Shown: piece after piece, positions 37,501 through 51,388 of the stretch | Position numbering within the stretch: the first letter of the stretch is position 1 | Layout: every line of letters begins with the position of its first letter | Source: Hofstenia miamia | Lineage: Eukaryota; Xenacoelomorpha; Acoela | NCBI GenBank assembly: GCA_004352715.1 | Contig: SCFE01000111.1 | Location: forward strand, 863,629-927,628 | Direction: 5' to 3' | DNA: 64,000 nucleotides | Position numbers and translations under genes: made by a program | The notes under the pieces: model-generated | Database searches by the model: none | Told to the model about the DNA's origin: nothing | What the model saw: the letters and a program-made list of their open reading frames with translations, nothing else

Positions 37501-38760
37501 ACCTGATTTTGAAAATATTGCAATATAATCTAGATAACTCAGATCAGGTTTTTTGTTTAAACATTAATTGAAATATATTTAACTTAAAATATACGCGCTT
37601 AGAAATCCATTTTGTTAATAAATTTATTATTACTAAATAATTGCATTTATAAATTATTTTAGCGGTAATTATTTAAATATTACTTTAGAAAGAAATGTTT
37701 GCATACTGCAATGTGCACTTTGTACAGAAATTTCGCTAAACAATTAATAGGTTTAATTTCATATAACGTACAGGTAGGTAACAAGGCTAAAGTTAATTAA
37801 ATCAGCTATTAATTGCAAATTTATAGCTAAAATTGCTAGCTGAGTACAATTATTGCTATTCTTGAACATTAATATGTTTATTCTTATTTCTTAGATAAAA
37901 ATAATTAGTGTATGCAATATTATAATTCAATTTTTTTACTATAAGAAGGGCCTTACTAATATCTTTTCTGTTTTTTAATGTTTACTTGACGTAAGAGTAG
38001 ACCGAAATCGCCTGTGTCCAATTACCTCTGATCCTCATCGATTATCCCTGCATACCTGCAAGAAATCAGAAGATATATTATGCTAGGGAATAAATTCATG
38101 GGTGTAAAAAACCTAAGTGTTTCAAAAATAAGTCTATTTTATGCTAAAATAATAGTGCACTTAATAAGTGTTTCAGCTACACGTATTTTGCACATTGCCA
38201 TTTGTCAAGAATTTGATAAACATGTGAATTTTTTATTTCCTGCCATAAGCATTGATGTTTTGAAGCAAATTTTCAAATAGTTATGATTTTTAAATTAATA
38301 AACAAAAAAGTTTAATCACTATTACTTCAGAATTTAAATTCAAGTGTGAAATGAGTGAATTGCATTTCCATTAAATATTTTAGGTTGTGTTTCTTTGAAA
38401 ATTGGAACCAATGGTATTGTACTCTGCATCAAAACTGGCTTTAAAAATTTTAGGACAACAAGTGGTCCTCATTACTTTGTGCACTCTGATTTATTCAATG
38501 GTTGATAAAAAGTACTTCTATAATACACAGCAACCTATTTATAAAGCAAACAACCTGATTTAGTTTGGATATATTTTGGGCGACAGCTAAATTAAATCAC
38601 ATATCCAAAATCGCTACTTTAATATGCCTTCTAAACATAATAAAAAAAAACGAAGTCGACTATCGCAGTGTAGCTTAGGCATTGCACAATAGTCCATGCA
38701 AATTCTCAAACTTTCTAGTCTCCCAAGTACTATGCAAATTAACACATACATATTAAGTAA
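34400..38760. other. AT-rich intron, microsatellites only
   Basis: (TA)n at about 34560-34592 and 37452-37478. No gene, transposon or exon could be supported. Confidence 0.55.
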
Positions 38761-38770
38761 AATAAAACAC

Positions 38771-38824
38771 ACGAATTTCACGTAGCAATTAAGGTCAGAA
38801 GGTCTCGCCATCAGCATCAGGCTA
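38771..38824 (-). CDS. Receptor exon: short ligand-binding segment before the Cys-loop exon
   Basis: A 54-nt candidate exon with a good acceptor (TTAAAATTTTCAG) and a weaker donor (TTCGT|GTGTTT). It accepts the 2-nt overhang from 46689 and leaves 2 nt that fit the 1-nt start at 32645. It encodes SLMLMARPSDLNCYVKF plus two split codons. With it, there are exactly 22 residues from the Ala ending the previous exon to the aromatic residue of the I-H-Y motif. That is the same as from NSA to the Q-Y pair in vertebrate alpha7. Few individual residues are conserved, so support comes from length, phase and splice sites. Confidence 0.5.
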
Positions 38825-41800
38825 CTGAAAATTTTAATGCTGGGTGCTTTCCCTATCATCGCATGGTTGCCGGTGAACGCTGAAGTCTATTTTCGTAACC
38901 ATTAACACTGATACCTTCCTACTTTAAATGGTTCATCAAATCGTATTATAGATATAAGCTTGTGACAGAGTTTGTATCTGATTTAATGTTTGCTGTACAG
39001 TTTACAATACTGCGAACAGTGATAAGAAATGTATAATTGTATATAGTCGATTAATTTATGTGACTCATTTTGTCTGCCTTGCAAGTTTTATTTTCGGGTT
39101 AGCAAATGCCAATAATTTGAAAGCTCGATTGTAAATAATATAAATCAAAATCAAAAGAAAAATTATTCAATTTCATTGATCTCGGAGGGATCCAATGATG
39201 AAATAATTTAAGAACATTATTAGACTAGAATCCTTACGGCACTGCTAAATTAAATGATTTCTTTTGTCCCTGCCAAAGATAAAAAATTCAAATTGATGAT
39301 CTCAAAAACCATTGAACAATTGCATTGAGATTGAAAAACAGTGATTGATGCTAAAGGTTTTTCAATCTGCTGAAAACAATAAATGTGATTATTCAGGATT
39401 TTTTTACATCATATCTCAAGGAAACTTTTTTTGAAAATTATAATATGGCTTCCAATCAAAATTCGAATAGGGTTTAGTTTTAGGGCTGTAAAGCTAATAA
39501 TTAAATAGCTCTCAAGTGAGGGTTAAATTATAAAATATAATGGAAATTTGTCAATCACCATTGACATTGTTGCAGAAAATAGAGTCGTTTTAATTCTCAA
39601 AGGTCAAACTTAATATCTAAAATAGAATTTGTATCATCTGTTAATCATCGCTGATATGATTTGCTATAGTTATAGTAAAGGCTACTACATTTTTATAATT
39701 TCGTGAATTTGACATTGTAGGTAGGCATAAAAATTATGTATACAGTTGGCAAGTTGAAAAACTATCCTAATACGAGTCTGATCGAGTTGATCCATAGAGT
39801 TACACTGCGGGTTGGTGCACAAGAATTCAGACATACTTTTACTTAGTATCATAGAAAACGAAAAGGCAATCTTTTAAACTGAAATTATACTAACAAATAT
39901 CATTGGGATGAATTCAAAGACTAAGTGATTGAATTTAATAAATAAAAAATATTTCAGAAACGATGTCAGGATCAGCTTAAAAATTCAACAATGTTCAAAT
40001 TAAACCAAGACAAATCTTGATAATTGCTTCCATAAAGATACGTATACTCCTTAGGGGAGAATATATTCTTAATGACCTATACAAACTCGGAAAGTATAGT
40101 TCACATTCACAAAAGTAGGTCATTCATCAGTTCCGAAATACATCTATAATGGAAACAATTTTCAGAAATATTTAAAAAACAACACATTCAATTTATTCAG
40201 ATATTATCAAACAGTTCTGTTTTTTATTTAAGGGTGCTAATATAATATCGACAAATTATATTTTACGCTAATAAAATAATAATGATATATGTTGTAAAGC
40301 AACAATTTAGCCAAATTTAATCAATGATGACATTGTATTCTAGCTTAGGTGAGCACCTGAGTCTCAATTTTTACTGGAGGGAATTCAATTCTCTGCATTA
40401 ATTAATAGTTATAGGATGTCTCGTGCTGCTTTAAGACACTTTCCGATTAGCAAAAGGGAAAATAATATTGCTGATCAATTTGCAGCAATTGGATATCATA
40501 ACTTATAATTGCTATCAAGAATAATAATGTCGTAGTAAAGAGATTTATTGTTATATTTTAAAAAATACTTGAAAAATTGTGTAATCTCTAATGGGTAAAT
40601 TCTGGCACAAAAAAATATGCTGATGGATATGGTATTATTAGTTCGTTATTTAATATCATCATAATTCATGAAACTTGGATTATAAGAGCATAAATATTTT
40701 TTAAAATCCTCTAATCCTCACAGAAGTTATGCATTGTACAGATGTTAGAAGTTGCTAGTAAGAAATTAAGATAAAGAATATTTTCAGAGGTGGGTAGGGC
40801 GATTTTATGTCGAAAAAGAAAACATCGGCCGCAAAAATCCATGAAATTTTTGGATAATTCTCATCCAGGTGAATGTGGATTAAACTGTATTGCGGATGTA
40901 GCTCTACTCAGAAAACAAACTGTGGATTGTTCATTACCTATTTTTATAATGTTAATTGAAAAATCAAAACCCAATTTTGTTTTGAAGGCTATTTCCAAAA
41001 AAGACATTTTCAACCAAATGTTCAAAGCACATTCTAAGTGTTTATGAATATAAATAAAATTTTTATCAACAGTTGCAAAGTGCAATAAAATACCCAAAAT
41101 TAGTCTGAATCATGCAAAGCAGGGAGTTAATACAACGACAAAATTTAGTTAATGTCAAATGATATTGGTAAGTAATCGCATCAATACACTGGTACAGGTA
41201 GAGTAAAGACTTGGTCCGTTTGTGACATGTAATATTCGTACTAATTCCGTTCCAACACTTTATCAAGTTAAATTATTTCATTTTAAATTAGTTTTGAACA
41301 GGAATAGGACTAAAATTAACTGAAATAATTCTCTTTGGCTGAAGCCAGGATTAAAAGCATTACGAAATTCTGTTATGTGTAGCTTAGCAGGTTTAACGTT
41401 TAACCCAACCAACGTTGGCACGTGTCTGAACTGAATTTGAAAAAAGTGGAAATATTTTCTAAAAATTGTGGAAATGGAAGGCAATTTCATTTCCATAGCA
41501 AACCTGATAATTATAGTCTGTTATTTTTTAAATCATTGCTAAGCAATTCTTCAAGATCTTGGAAGCAAAATATTTGAGGACAACTGTTCTATTTTACCAT
41601 GCCAATTGGGAAGATTTCTCTGTCCAAGACCTGCTATAAAACTGCATCTAGATTCTTGAGAGATAAGTTTAAGACGGAACTGTTTTTTGATACCATGTAC
41701 ATTCAATTTACAAAATCTCCAAAAAATAGATGTTTCACAGATTTCTATAGCCAACACTAAAAAGTTAAAATTTCATGAATGCGAAGTAAGGAATTTCTAG

Positions 41801-41890
41801 CAAGATTGAAATTGAAAAACTTGAATCAAAAGCAATTGATTCATGTCCACTGTTTACTATATATCAGATGAGCTTGACTTTGTATTTTGA

Positions 41891-41978
41891 GCACACAACC
41901 CAACACAACACAACATGTATTGTGTTGTGCAGAATTTGGAATTTGTTGTGTACACAACTCAACATGTTGTGTGGTGCA
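41891..41978. repeat. Cluster of CA/TG-rich palindromes
   Basis: Within 88 bp: a hairpin with perfect 10-bp arms and a 6-bp loop (CACAACACAA / TTGTGTTGTG, 41904-41929), the 14-bp palindrome GTTGTGTACACAAC (41945-41958) and the 10-bp palindrome CAACATGTTG (41960-41969). No transposon gene is nearby. Confidence 0.8.
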
Positions 41979-42399
41979 CAAAAACCCACCGCCAGACAAT
42001 TTATAATTTTACCTTTAATAAAAAAGTGAAAAAATTCCCAAATGATCCAAAGAGTTACCTATTCCTTAGTTTTAAAAAGAGTTTTATACATTTAAGCTAA
42101 TGCCAATGTAGTCCAATTTAGATCTATTTTAAGATACTTGCAAAAATAATGTCTTAAATTTTTGCTAAACCAATGTGTGGGGCGTTCGAAATTTATAACG
42201 ACATCAATACACTGAAAATGAAAAAATTTAATTGAGATTTAGAAGAGTATGTGGTACTAATACTAAATTCGAAAATGTAAGTTATATTCTTCAACGAATT
42301 GCTATTAAAATACATTGTATTTGTTGTTTTACGTGCACACACAGTTGCGCAATAGTAGGCTAAGTTATTTTTTAAATGTGGCCTCATTTTCTAATGTGG

Positions 42400-44330
42400 T
42401 TACCCATCCCTGGTCCAGCCTCAGCCGGTACATGTCCATCTATGGCTTAGATAAGCCTTGAGTTGGATTTTCACTGAATGGTTTTGGCCTGGTGTAAATG
42501 AAATGTGTGGGTTTACATTATTTTCATACTAATTTAGGTGTTTATGTAACATGTAGGCTTAAAATTGAACACTTAACGGACTTGGGCTGGGTATGTCTCA
42601 TTCTTTGTCCATTCTTGTACAGATGATGTGATCCTTGAAAGTCAGGCTTACTTGCATCTCTGAGGATCAGGACGATACATTTGAGATTCTCACAGGATTA
42701 GTGAATGTTAAAGAATTATAGGCAACGTGTTGATAAATAAAATTTACATTTCTAAGTATTTAAATTTTATTGACTTGGTTTTTTATTTTATTTTCAGCAT
42801 TTAGGTTTTTGAAATTAAGTTTGAATAGTTTTTTATTGTAATTTTTTAGCTACCTAATTTGAGTTAACAAACCACAAATTAGCAAATTTTTTGACATGTA
42901 TCATCTAAATGGGTCTAAATGAGCTGGGTCGGATTCAGACTTACCGCACTTTAGCATAAGTTGGCGGCCGATGTTCACTGCTTGGTAGACTAGTCAAAGA
43001 AGCTCGGCTCGGGTCGCTACATAGAACTTTTCAATGAAACTCGTTTTGGCTTGATAAAAAATTTTTTTTAAAAATGTTGCGCTCTCAGGATGCTTTACAT
43101 ACCTCTTGCTATTATTCAAAAAACATTTTAAAATTTGATTGAGAAAGGTATATTGATTGAAAAATCTGCATAATCAAATTAACATGCAGAATTATAAATT
43201 TGTTTGTTTTATTAAAAACTAGTTTTCCGATCGTTGTATATCGAATGCAGTGCTGAAGCTCGGTTCGGTTCGGCTCGGCTCGTTTTGGCTCATTAATAAG
43301 TTTTATTCTTGAAGGAATTTTCTTATTTTTCTAAACGTGATTTTGTGATAACAAATTCATATCTTAGAAAAATTATGAACAACCCAAAATCAGCAAAAAT
43401 GGTTGCATAGAGAGCATAGAATTAAGACAAATAAATGTTCATGACTCAATTATCTGCATTTTTGAAATATAGATTTTTAAATTATAGATGTTCTTTACCT
43501 AAAACGGCATATTAAAAGAAAAGTTGTTGCGGTGGTTATAGGAGTTTTGAATTTTGCACTAAAGACTATAGATGGTTCTTAAATTTTTCTTAAATTGTTA
43601 TTTTACAAATTCGAAACACGCACATTTTCTTATATATTATAGAAAATTTCAATTTCAATTTCATTTCAGTTGCATTCATATAAATATTGCATATTACATC
43701 AAATAAGACCATGGATAAAAACGATTTGGGTCAACTATTTTTCGTGGCTGGATCGGGCCGAAGGTTTGTTTCTTTAAATAGGTTCACATAGACTCATGCA
43801 ATAACGTTGACATGTACAAATTTTAACGCTACATTGAAATATTGAATGATTCATTAAATGTAACTGTTTTGTCTCATGATAAATAATGCTTAGCAAAGCA
43901 TTTAATTTCCCACCACTGGCCAATTAGTTATGTCTTGCGGTTATATATATTACCGTTTTCAATTCGAATCTTCATTGAGATAAATCTATGCTGACTTTAG
44001 CACTACCTTGCACTCTGTAAATCAGATTTTTTCAGATTTTAGCTTTCTCCGTCAAACTTTATGTTATGCTCAATGATCGATATCTATCTGGAGTGTAAAC
44101 TAGTTTTATAAATGATTAGGAGCCGATCTGGAGACATTAGTTTTCTTCTTATATTATGCTCTGATACCATTTTGTTAATTTATTTTGTTAGTTTTAGTTT
44201 TAAATTGTTCTTAAGCATATCAAACATTTTTAATTAAGTAATTCTTTCAATGGACCCAAATGAGTAAGGCGGGCCAGCTCTACATTTCATTGGGATCGGG
44301 TTTGGTCGGGAACAAAGTTTGAACTGTTTC
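42400..44330. repeat. Region of scattered GC-rich GGTTCGG/GGGTCGG motifs
   Basis: Short GC-rich islands in AT-rich DNA: near 42410-42480, 42925-43020 (GAGCTGGGTCGG, CTCGGCTCGGGTCG), 43255-43295 (CTCGGTTCGGTTCGG), 43735-43765 and 44260-44310. They look like diverged pieces of one repeat family, possibly hAT-like ends. No gene was seen. Confidence 0.35.
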
Positions 44331-44339
44331 CAGGCTTAA

Positions 44340-46680
44340 ATAAGACACAAAATATAAGTGTGATGTAATGTATTACTTTATTGCGTTGCGTTGTGTATGT
44401 TTTGCTTAAAAACATCCTTTTTCTGTTGGGTTGTGGTAAAAAACTCTCACAAGGGCAAGCGTCGATATTGATTCGGGTCACGTTCTACAAATGTTTTGAA
44501 TTAAACAAATCTCTGAGACTCACTAAGTGGGGCTACTTTCTTGAGAATAATTCCATAAAGGTATTTGACATTTTTCTCTGTTGAGCATTAATTTTTGTCG
44601 ATATTTTTTTAAGTGGACTGAATTTTAAATGTCACTGTATTTGAACTGAGTGAGTAGGATTTGGCTTAGTCGTGAATACAAACAGAACATAAATAATGAT
44701 TCATAAGAAAATTACAAAGTTGAAATGAAATCGCGTTTACAGGATCATTGTAAAAATAAAATCAATCAAAATCTTTAAAACCTTCTTCAAAAGAGAAATA
44801 ATTACTTTAATTAATAAAAATTAATAGGAACCAATAACTATATTGTCCTAATGTTTCTCTCAAAAATAGAAAAAAAATAACTTTTAGTTATAACTGTAAT
44901 GTAACTGTAGAAAGATAAGTTGAAGTAAATTAAAATGTATGTTTGGTAAAAGCGGTAGGCATTTGCTGCAGGAAGCTGAATTGTTTGTAAAATTTGCGAA
45001 GCGTAGATTTGCGTCTATTAAAAGTGATGAATAATTAATAACTATACCATTGTAATAAAAAATAGCTAGTGGGAAAGTGTCGTTTTATGCATTGAAAGTT
45101 TATGAATATCATTTTTCATTTTAATTAAATAAACGATTGAATGAATGCCCGCGAAAATTAATTCTAAATCTTTTTAACAAATTAAGTGTAGTATCTAATT
45201 CAAATCATATTTAGAGTATTGACAGTTGTTTGCACATTTAAATTTTATTGTTTTTCAATAATTAAAGTACTAGACTTTTCTGACGCAGTTTAAATTCATT
45301 GACAACTTTATGAAATTGACGTGTTTAGAAGGGAAATCTATTGTTTGCACACATTATGCCGTTAGTTTTCAGCGAATTCCTTTTAAAAAATTTGTAAATA
45401 TATATCGTAACATGATATATAAAATGCAAAATGTGAGGTTTCAGTAATCGGGTTTATATAAAATTAATTGTCGATATTGAAAAGAAATAAAAGTTATCAT
45501 ATACGTTTAGATAGTCAAAGCACATAGAACTAATCTTATAAATGGGCACTGTTAGATAGCTTACTTGTACCCAATCCTCACCAAATTAACATTAACATTT
45601 TAACAAATTCAATTTTGAATAAATCTACCTGACTGGACTTTTCTATTATGTCCAACTTAAAGAACTCTATTAGAATACTTTTCCAACAAGATTACGTGAA
45701 GAATTTAAAAAAGCTTGATAACTTGAATGGTTTTGAAATTTTTATTATACGTCACTCATACATTTTACAACAATACCACTATGTTATGCATTTTGTCGTA
45801 AATTTCATCAAAGTAAGAAGATTTATGTAAAAATGTATGCAAATTTATATTATATTATATTGTATATTAAACAAATATAAAAGTAGGAAACTTTTAATAG
45901 ACATCTAACCAGAAAAGGGAGCAATTCAGTTAAAATATAATTTTAGCTCTCAAAACATGTTTTGCCCTGAAATTTATCTTGGTGTAAAAATGAAAATTAT
46001 ATGTTTATATTCATTGCAATATGTTTTGGTATCTCAATTAATTTCACCAAATGTGTGAATGTTGACATTGCATTTTTATTGAGAAAGCATAGAAAACAAC
46101 AAATATGGAAAGCTATAATGCTCATCGCGAAGTTCCTTAGTTTTCAATTAAATAAATTGAGAATGCAAAGTAAAAATGGATGCAACCATTACTCATAAAA
46201 AATTTGATTCTTAGAAATCCTATCACGTTCACTGATTGCGCACGCAGCAAATTCCATTGGGAGAGTGTATTTCCTGCGTAATTACTAATTTTATTGTCCA
46301 CCAAAAACCATTTTTGAAGAATAATTCTTGATAGTTCAACATTTCACAAATATAATAGTTACCAATTGCTCATTGCAATATAAATTCATAAATGTTTACA
46401 TTCATGTTATATTTCTAATATTTTGATTATGATAAGACAGAATTTTCTTAGATTTTATGCTATATAGCAATTTTTCATTCGCGTCAACGGTTGTTATTAT
46501 ATCTGACACGTTTCTTATTCTTTTGCTTAAATAATTTGTGATAGCGATAATCAATTCCTTCATACTCATAAAAAGCAATTTGTAGCTATAAACGGCAGAA
46601 AGTATTGAACAATAAATTAAACAAGTCTCTTTCGATGTGGAATGACAGAAGGCATTGTCTGCGTATATAATTTACAAATG
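44340..46680. other. AT-rich intron, nothing supported
   Basis: Lies between the CGG-motif region and the WNP exon of the receptor gene. Only short open frames without motifs were seen. Confidence 0.55.
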
Positions 46681-46688
46681 TTACTTAC

Positions 46689-46798
46689 GCATTAGTAACA
46701 ACCAAATCAGGGGTCCAAATTTTATTAAAATTTATTCTTATATCTTCTATTCCACCAAAATCCTTTGGATTCCAAACTAGAAACTCATCATACCAGTT
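46689..46798 (-). CDS. Receptor exon: ligand-binding domain (WNP / WTPD segment)
   Basis: A 110-nt exon, acceptor TATGTTTAG, donor AATGC|GTAAGT, starting in phase 0 and ending in phase 2. It reads NWYDEFLVWNPKDFGG, then IEDIRINFNKIWTPDLVVTN. This is the very conserved nicotinic receptor stretch usually seen as W-x-D-x-x-L-x-W-(N/D)-P-x-D-(F/Y)-G-G-I followed by IWxPDIVLYN. An intron just before the first W is common in this family. This exon identifies the gene as a Cys-loop receptor on its own. Confidence 0.9.
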
Positions 46799-47689
46799 CT
46801 AAACATATTTGATATTTAAATATATACAAAAATTGTTCAGCAATAATTTCAAGTTCTTTAATAAAAATATCATTATATATTCACAGTAGACTTATAAACT
46901 ATAACAATTATTAATTTATTTCTTCAAATTCAAGTATAAAACTATTTATTCTTTTAAATTTATTGAGCATAAATATATTGCTAAAGGCACTTGAGGTATA
47001 CTCTTTCGAAATGATAATGGCATTTTATAATTAAATCATATATTGTCATCCTCTAGAGCTTGGTTTGTTTTAATATATCTAAAATTTTCATGTGATATTC
47101 AAATGACTGCATTTTCTGATAAATTAGTATATTTTTGTATGTGCAAATGCGTACAAAGTAGGAAATTCCACTATGCAGTACTCAATAAAATGTCTATTGA
47201 ATTATTTCTTCCACAGTTATTTTCAATTTATATGTCCAGGTATTAGAAAACCTCTGAATAAGAGTTAGAGTCAAAGTCAATATTAATTAAAACATAATTT
47301 TCTTTAAACAATATTATTTTAAGTGCATTGTGCCAAAACCTACTTGTTTTTGAATATTAACTAATGCTACAAGTTAGGCAACGATTCGTCTAATTGATTT
47401 AGTTTTATAACTTTTTCAAGGAACATTATTACTTTTTAGCCAAACCAAATTTAATATCTACGAAATTATGAAATAGCAATGTTTCTAAACCATGGAATAC
47501 AGAAGCGTGTTTCCTGATATTTACACAGGCAGGGGTGACTCATGGGTCAAGACGGACCAGCTCGGATTGTATCAAAAGATTAAGAAAATTAGTTTTAACA
47601 AACAAAACTGATAAAGTTACAATATATATATATATATATACCTATATACATAATAAAAATTATTATTATTATAGCCGCAATGTACATAG

Positions 47690-48678
47690 AACCATAGATT
47701 CTCTATCGAATTGAGATCCGGTGACTGGCTTGGTCAGCTGTCAAGAGTAGGAATTCCAGCTTCATGCAGATATGATTTAACTTTATTTGTGCAATAGCAG
47801 GGGCACTATCATCTTAAAAAAGGAAATTCCCAACATAAAAACCAGTGCTGTGGGAAAGGAAAAAGCTTTGTCTTCAAAATATCAATGTAGACATGTGAGT
47901 TGAACTTTTTCCCCTTCTCCATGATAAGCAATCGGCCAACTCCTTGAGATGAAATGGAGCTCCAAATCATTACTGTTTCCTGACACTTGACTGTGGGCGC
48001 AAAACATTCTTTGTGGAAGCATTCCCCAGATATTCTTCTCACTCTTTGTGATTTTTTGTTAGAGAAAAGCGCGAATGTACTCTCATCTGAGATAATAACC
48101 TTACTCTACTCTTGAGCATTTCATTACTCATGATGTTTCCATCAATTTAAGCAAATTTTTGCTGCTTGCTGCTAATTCATGGCTTCTTAGCGCTCTGCAG
48201 CTTTCCATTCCAACCTGGAAAACTCTCCTTCCAATATTATGCTGCTAATAGCAGCTCCTGTTGACTCACAATGTTGACGAGACAGATTTGAGGATGTTGT
48301 TTGTCGGTCTTAACTCGATTTCCACACAAGTATTCGGTCTTCCCTGGCAGAACCTAGGACCAATTCTGTAGCTCTGGGATGCAGTATCTGTTCGCTCATG
48401 GCGCTGCATTATTGTTGCAACAACAGATTTGCTGTTATACTCTTACTGGGCAGTCTGTCCAGAACAAAATCCTTCTTTGTATAGGGTGATGATAGATGTA
48501 CGTTTTTGAGGTGGCAGCTGCACACGCTTGCCCATGTTACCAGAACGAATATTTTATTTCATTTATCACGTTATTTCTATAACTTTCGGGTGACACAGGC
48601 TGTCTCAAGTGTTTCAATCTGCTAAACATGAAAGAAATTCAAAAATATGTCTTTGCCCTTAAACTTTTGTCCACATAT
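47690..48678 (-). pseudogene. Tc1-like transposon relic (DD34E type)
   Basis: On the minus strand, from 48535: MGKRVQLPPQKRTSIITLYK and EGFCSGQTAQ (first helix-turn-helix), then GRPNTCVEIELR, then VIISDESTFALFSNKKSQR (first catalytic Asp). ISGECFHKECFAPTVKCQET to VGRLLIMEKGKKF with VYIDILKTKLFP lie in the open stretch 48042-47809. Finally QSPDLNSIENLWFYV holds the catalytic Glu, just after a Trp codon turned to TGA. The 5' terminal repeat remains as ATATGTGGACAAAAGTTTAA (complement at about 48659-48678) beside a TA tract. Many stops and shifts make it inactive. Confidence 0.85.
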
Positions 48679-48696
48679 ATATATATATATATATAT

Positions 48697-49696
48697 NNNN
48701 NNNNNNNNNNNNNNNNNNNNNNNNNNNNNNNNNNNNNNNNNNNNNNNNNNNNNNNNNNNNNNNNNNNNNNNNNNNNNNNNNNNNNNNNNNNNNNNNNNNN
48801 NNNNNNNNNNNNNNNNNNNNNNNNNNNNNNNNNNNNNNNNNNNNNNNNNNNNNNNNNNNNNNNNNNNNNNNNNNNNNNNNNNNNNNNNNNNNNNNNNNNN
48901 NNNNNNNNNNNNNNNNNNNNNNNNNNNNNNNNNNNNNNNNNNNNNNNNNNNNNNNNNNNNNNNNNNNNNNNNNNNNNNNNNNNNNNNNNNNNNNNNNNNN
49001 NNNNNNNNNNNNNNNNNNNNNNNNNNNNNNNNNNNNNNNNNNNNNNNNNNNNNNNNNNNNNNNNNNNNNNNNNNNNNNNNNNNNNNNNNNNNNNNNNNNN
49101 NNNNNNNNNNNNNNNNNNNNNNNNNNNNNNNNNNNNNNNNNNNNNNNNNNNNNNNNNNNNNNNNNNNNNNNNNNNNNNNNNNNNNNNNNNNNNNNNNNNN
49201 NNNNNNNNNNNNNNNNNNNNNNNNNNNNNNNNNNNNNNNNNNNNNNNNNNNNNNNNNNNNNNNNNNNNNNNNNNNNNNNNNNNNNNNNNNNNNNNNNNNN
49301 NNNNNNNNNNNNNNNNNNNNNNNNNNNNNNNNNNNNNNNNNNNNNNNNNNNNNNNNNNNNNNNNNNNNNNNNNNNNNNNNNNNNNNNNNNNNNNNNNNNN
49401 NNNNNNNNNNNNNNNNNNNNNNNNNNNNNNNNNNNNNNNNNNNNNNNNNNNNNNNNNNNNNNNNNNNNNNNNNNNNNNNNNNNNNNNNNNNNNNNNNNNN
49501 NNNNNNNNNNNNNNNNNNNNNNNNNNNNNNNNNNNNNNNNNNNNNNNNNNNNNNNNNNNNNNNNNNNNNNNNNNNNNNNNNNNNNNNNNNNNNNNNNNNN
49601 NNNNNNNNNNNNNNNNNNNNNNNNNNNNNNNNNNNNNNNNNNNNNNNNNNNNNNNNNNNNNNNNNNNNNNNNNNNNNNNNNNNNNNNNNNNNNNNN
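48697..49696. other. Assembly gap (1,000 N) inside a TA repeat
   Basis: A 1,000-N gap flanked by (TA)n on both sides, between the Tc1-like relic and a LINE relic. Confidence 1.
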
Positions 49697-49718
49697 TATA
49701 TATATATATATATATATT

Positions 49719-50450
49719 ATTCCATCTACTTCTCCTCATTTGTTCTGCTGCATTTTGTATGCAGATGACACTAAAATCTTCTCATCTAACTATGCCTGTT
49801 TTCAAATTTTTTGAGAAAAAGCAGTCATTTGGTTTCTTTCTAATGAATTCACTCTCAATCTTCACAAATCGGAGTAAACTATATTTCTTTTTTGGTCCTT
49901 TTAAATCAGAAGTCAAAGATGTGGGCATTATTATCATTGTTTCTAACTCAATGAAATGACTCCATATATTAACAAAAAGATCAAGAAGTTTTCATCACAA
50001 TTCTTTGTTCTTCATTCAACTTCAACATCTTCTTGAACTTAACGCATATTATCCTCCTCCAACTGCATTTCTTCCTTCCCTTACGCATCTCATTGCTAGC
50101 AACTTAATGCATTATTCTCTAATTTATCGGGTTCTTCGTTGGATATATTACACAAATATATCTTATCCCTCAATCCTTATCAAAAGTTATATCTTAGATC
50201 AAACATCTCGATTTAATATTTCTTAACAAACTCCATCTTGATTTCTAAGGAATTGAACCTTACTAATTTTTGTTTTTTCTCCTGAAATGTTTAACCCCTT
50301 TTCATCAAGCAAAGCAACATTCACAATTTTACTTCGTCTAACAATTTCTTTTATAGCGTTGTTCCTTTTGCAAATTTCATATTACCAATCTGATTTCAAT
50401 ATGTGATCCTTTCATAAGCCTTTTAAATTTGAATTATTTAACTTCTGCAA
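49719..50450 (+). pseudogene. LINE reverse transcriptase relic (C-terminal part)
   Basis: The plus strand shows HLFCCILYADDTKIFSSN (the Y-A-D-D catalytic motif) and EFTLNLHKSE. Later, in shifted frames, come LIASNLMHYSLIYRVLRW and YPSILIKSYILDQTSRFN. Several stops are present. The 5' part falls in the assembly gap. Confidence 0.65.
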
Positions 50451-50454
50451 TAAC

Positions 50455-51388
50455 TTAATTACAGCATGGTATTTTCTCTTTTTTTCTCTTTTCGTGGATT
50501 ACCCTTTTTGACTCATATGATACATGCGCAGATGCATCTTCCTGCTGAAAAGTAGTAATTGACAACTTTCTTTTTCGTTTTAGACTTGGAATGAGAAAGT
50601 GTTCAAGCATCGCTGAATAATTGTCTCCATTTATGTTGACTGTAACACCATTTTGCTCAAAAAAGTGTGAACCATTAAGGAATCTTGAAGTGATACCTAT
50701 CCAAACATTTAGCTTTGGTGATGATTGTGATTGTTCAAACACAATGTTCGGTTTCTCATTAGCTCAGAATCTAACGTTTTGGCGATTAACTCAACCATTT
50801 AATGAAAAGGTAGATTCATCAGTGAAAAGAATACTTTTAAGCCAATTGTCAACACATTGCATTTTCTGTAATGCCCATCTGCAAAAAGCCACTCTCTTTA
50901 ATCTCTGTTCTTCAGACAATGCCTGAGATATTGGTGGTTCATAAGGAAAAAATTTAATCTCATGTCGAAGAATTCGATGAGCTGTTGTTTTAGAAGTGCT
51001 AGCATCCTGTTCAATTGATCGCACTGAGACATTTATATCACCGGAGGCATTAAGAATGTCTGAAACTCTATCGCGAATATTTTCATCACTATTTCTACCA
51101 CCATGCTTTATATTGGAAATAGAGCCTGTTTCTTGAAATTTAGTGACAAGATTTTTAACTGTTGAAAGATGAGGTAGGTCTTTCTTACTCTTATAACCTT
51201 TCGGGAACCAAACTTTCTAATGGTTTCATTGACGCATTTGTTATTTTCAAAATAAAGCTGAATAATCAAAGTCTTACCTTCTTCGCTAAAAATCCGACAG
51301 ATTTATCTACAATAATCAATGCTAAAAATCAATAATGTAGTCACACGTCCATTTATTTAAAAATCTAGTTTCTTCTGGGACACACGGT

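Noticed and set aside
40789-41047. Plus-strand frame preceded by ATTTTCAG with an internal CAG|GTGAAT
   Set aside because: The splice-site look is good, but the protein has no recognisable motif and no partner exon was found.
47340-47365. 23-nt phase-compatible micro-exon candidate for receptor loop D
   Set aside because: It is about nine residues too short and has no conserved residues. It is easily found by chance in AT-rich intron.
48628-49959. Open frames of 366-443 codons
   Set aside because: They cross the 1,000-N gap. Only the plus-strand tail after 49719 has meaning, as a LINE relic.
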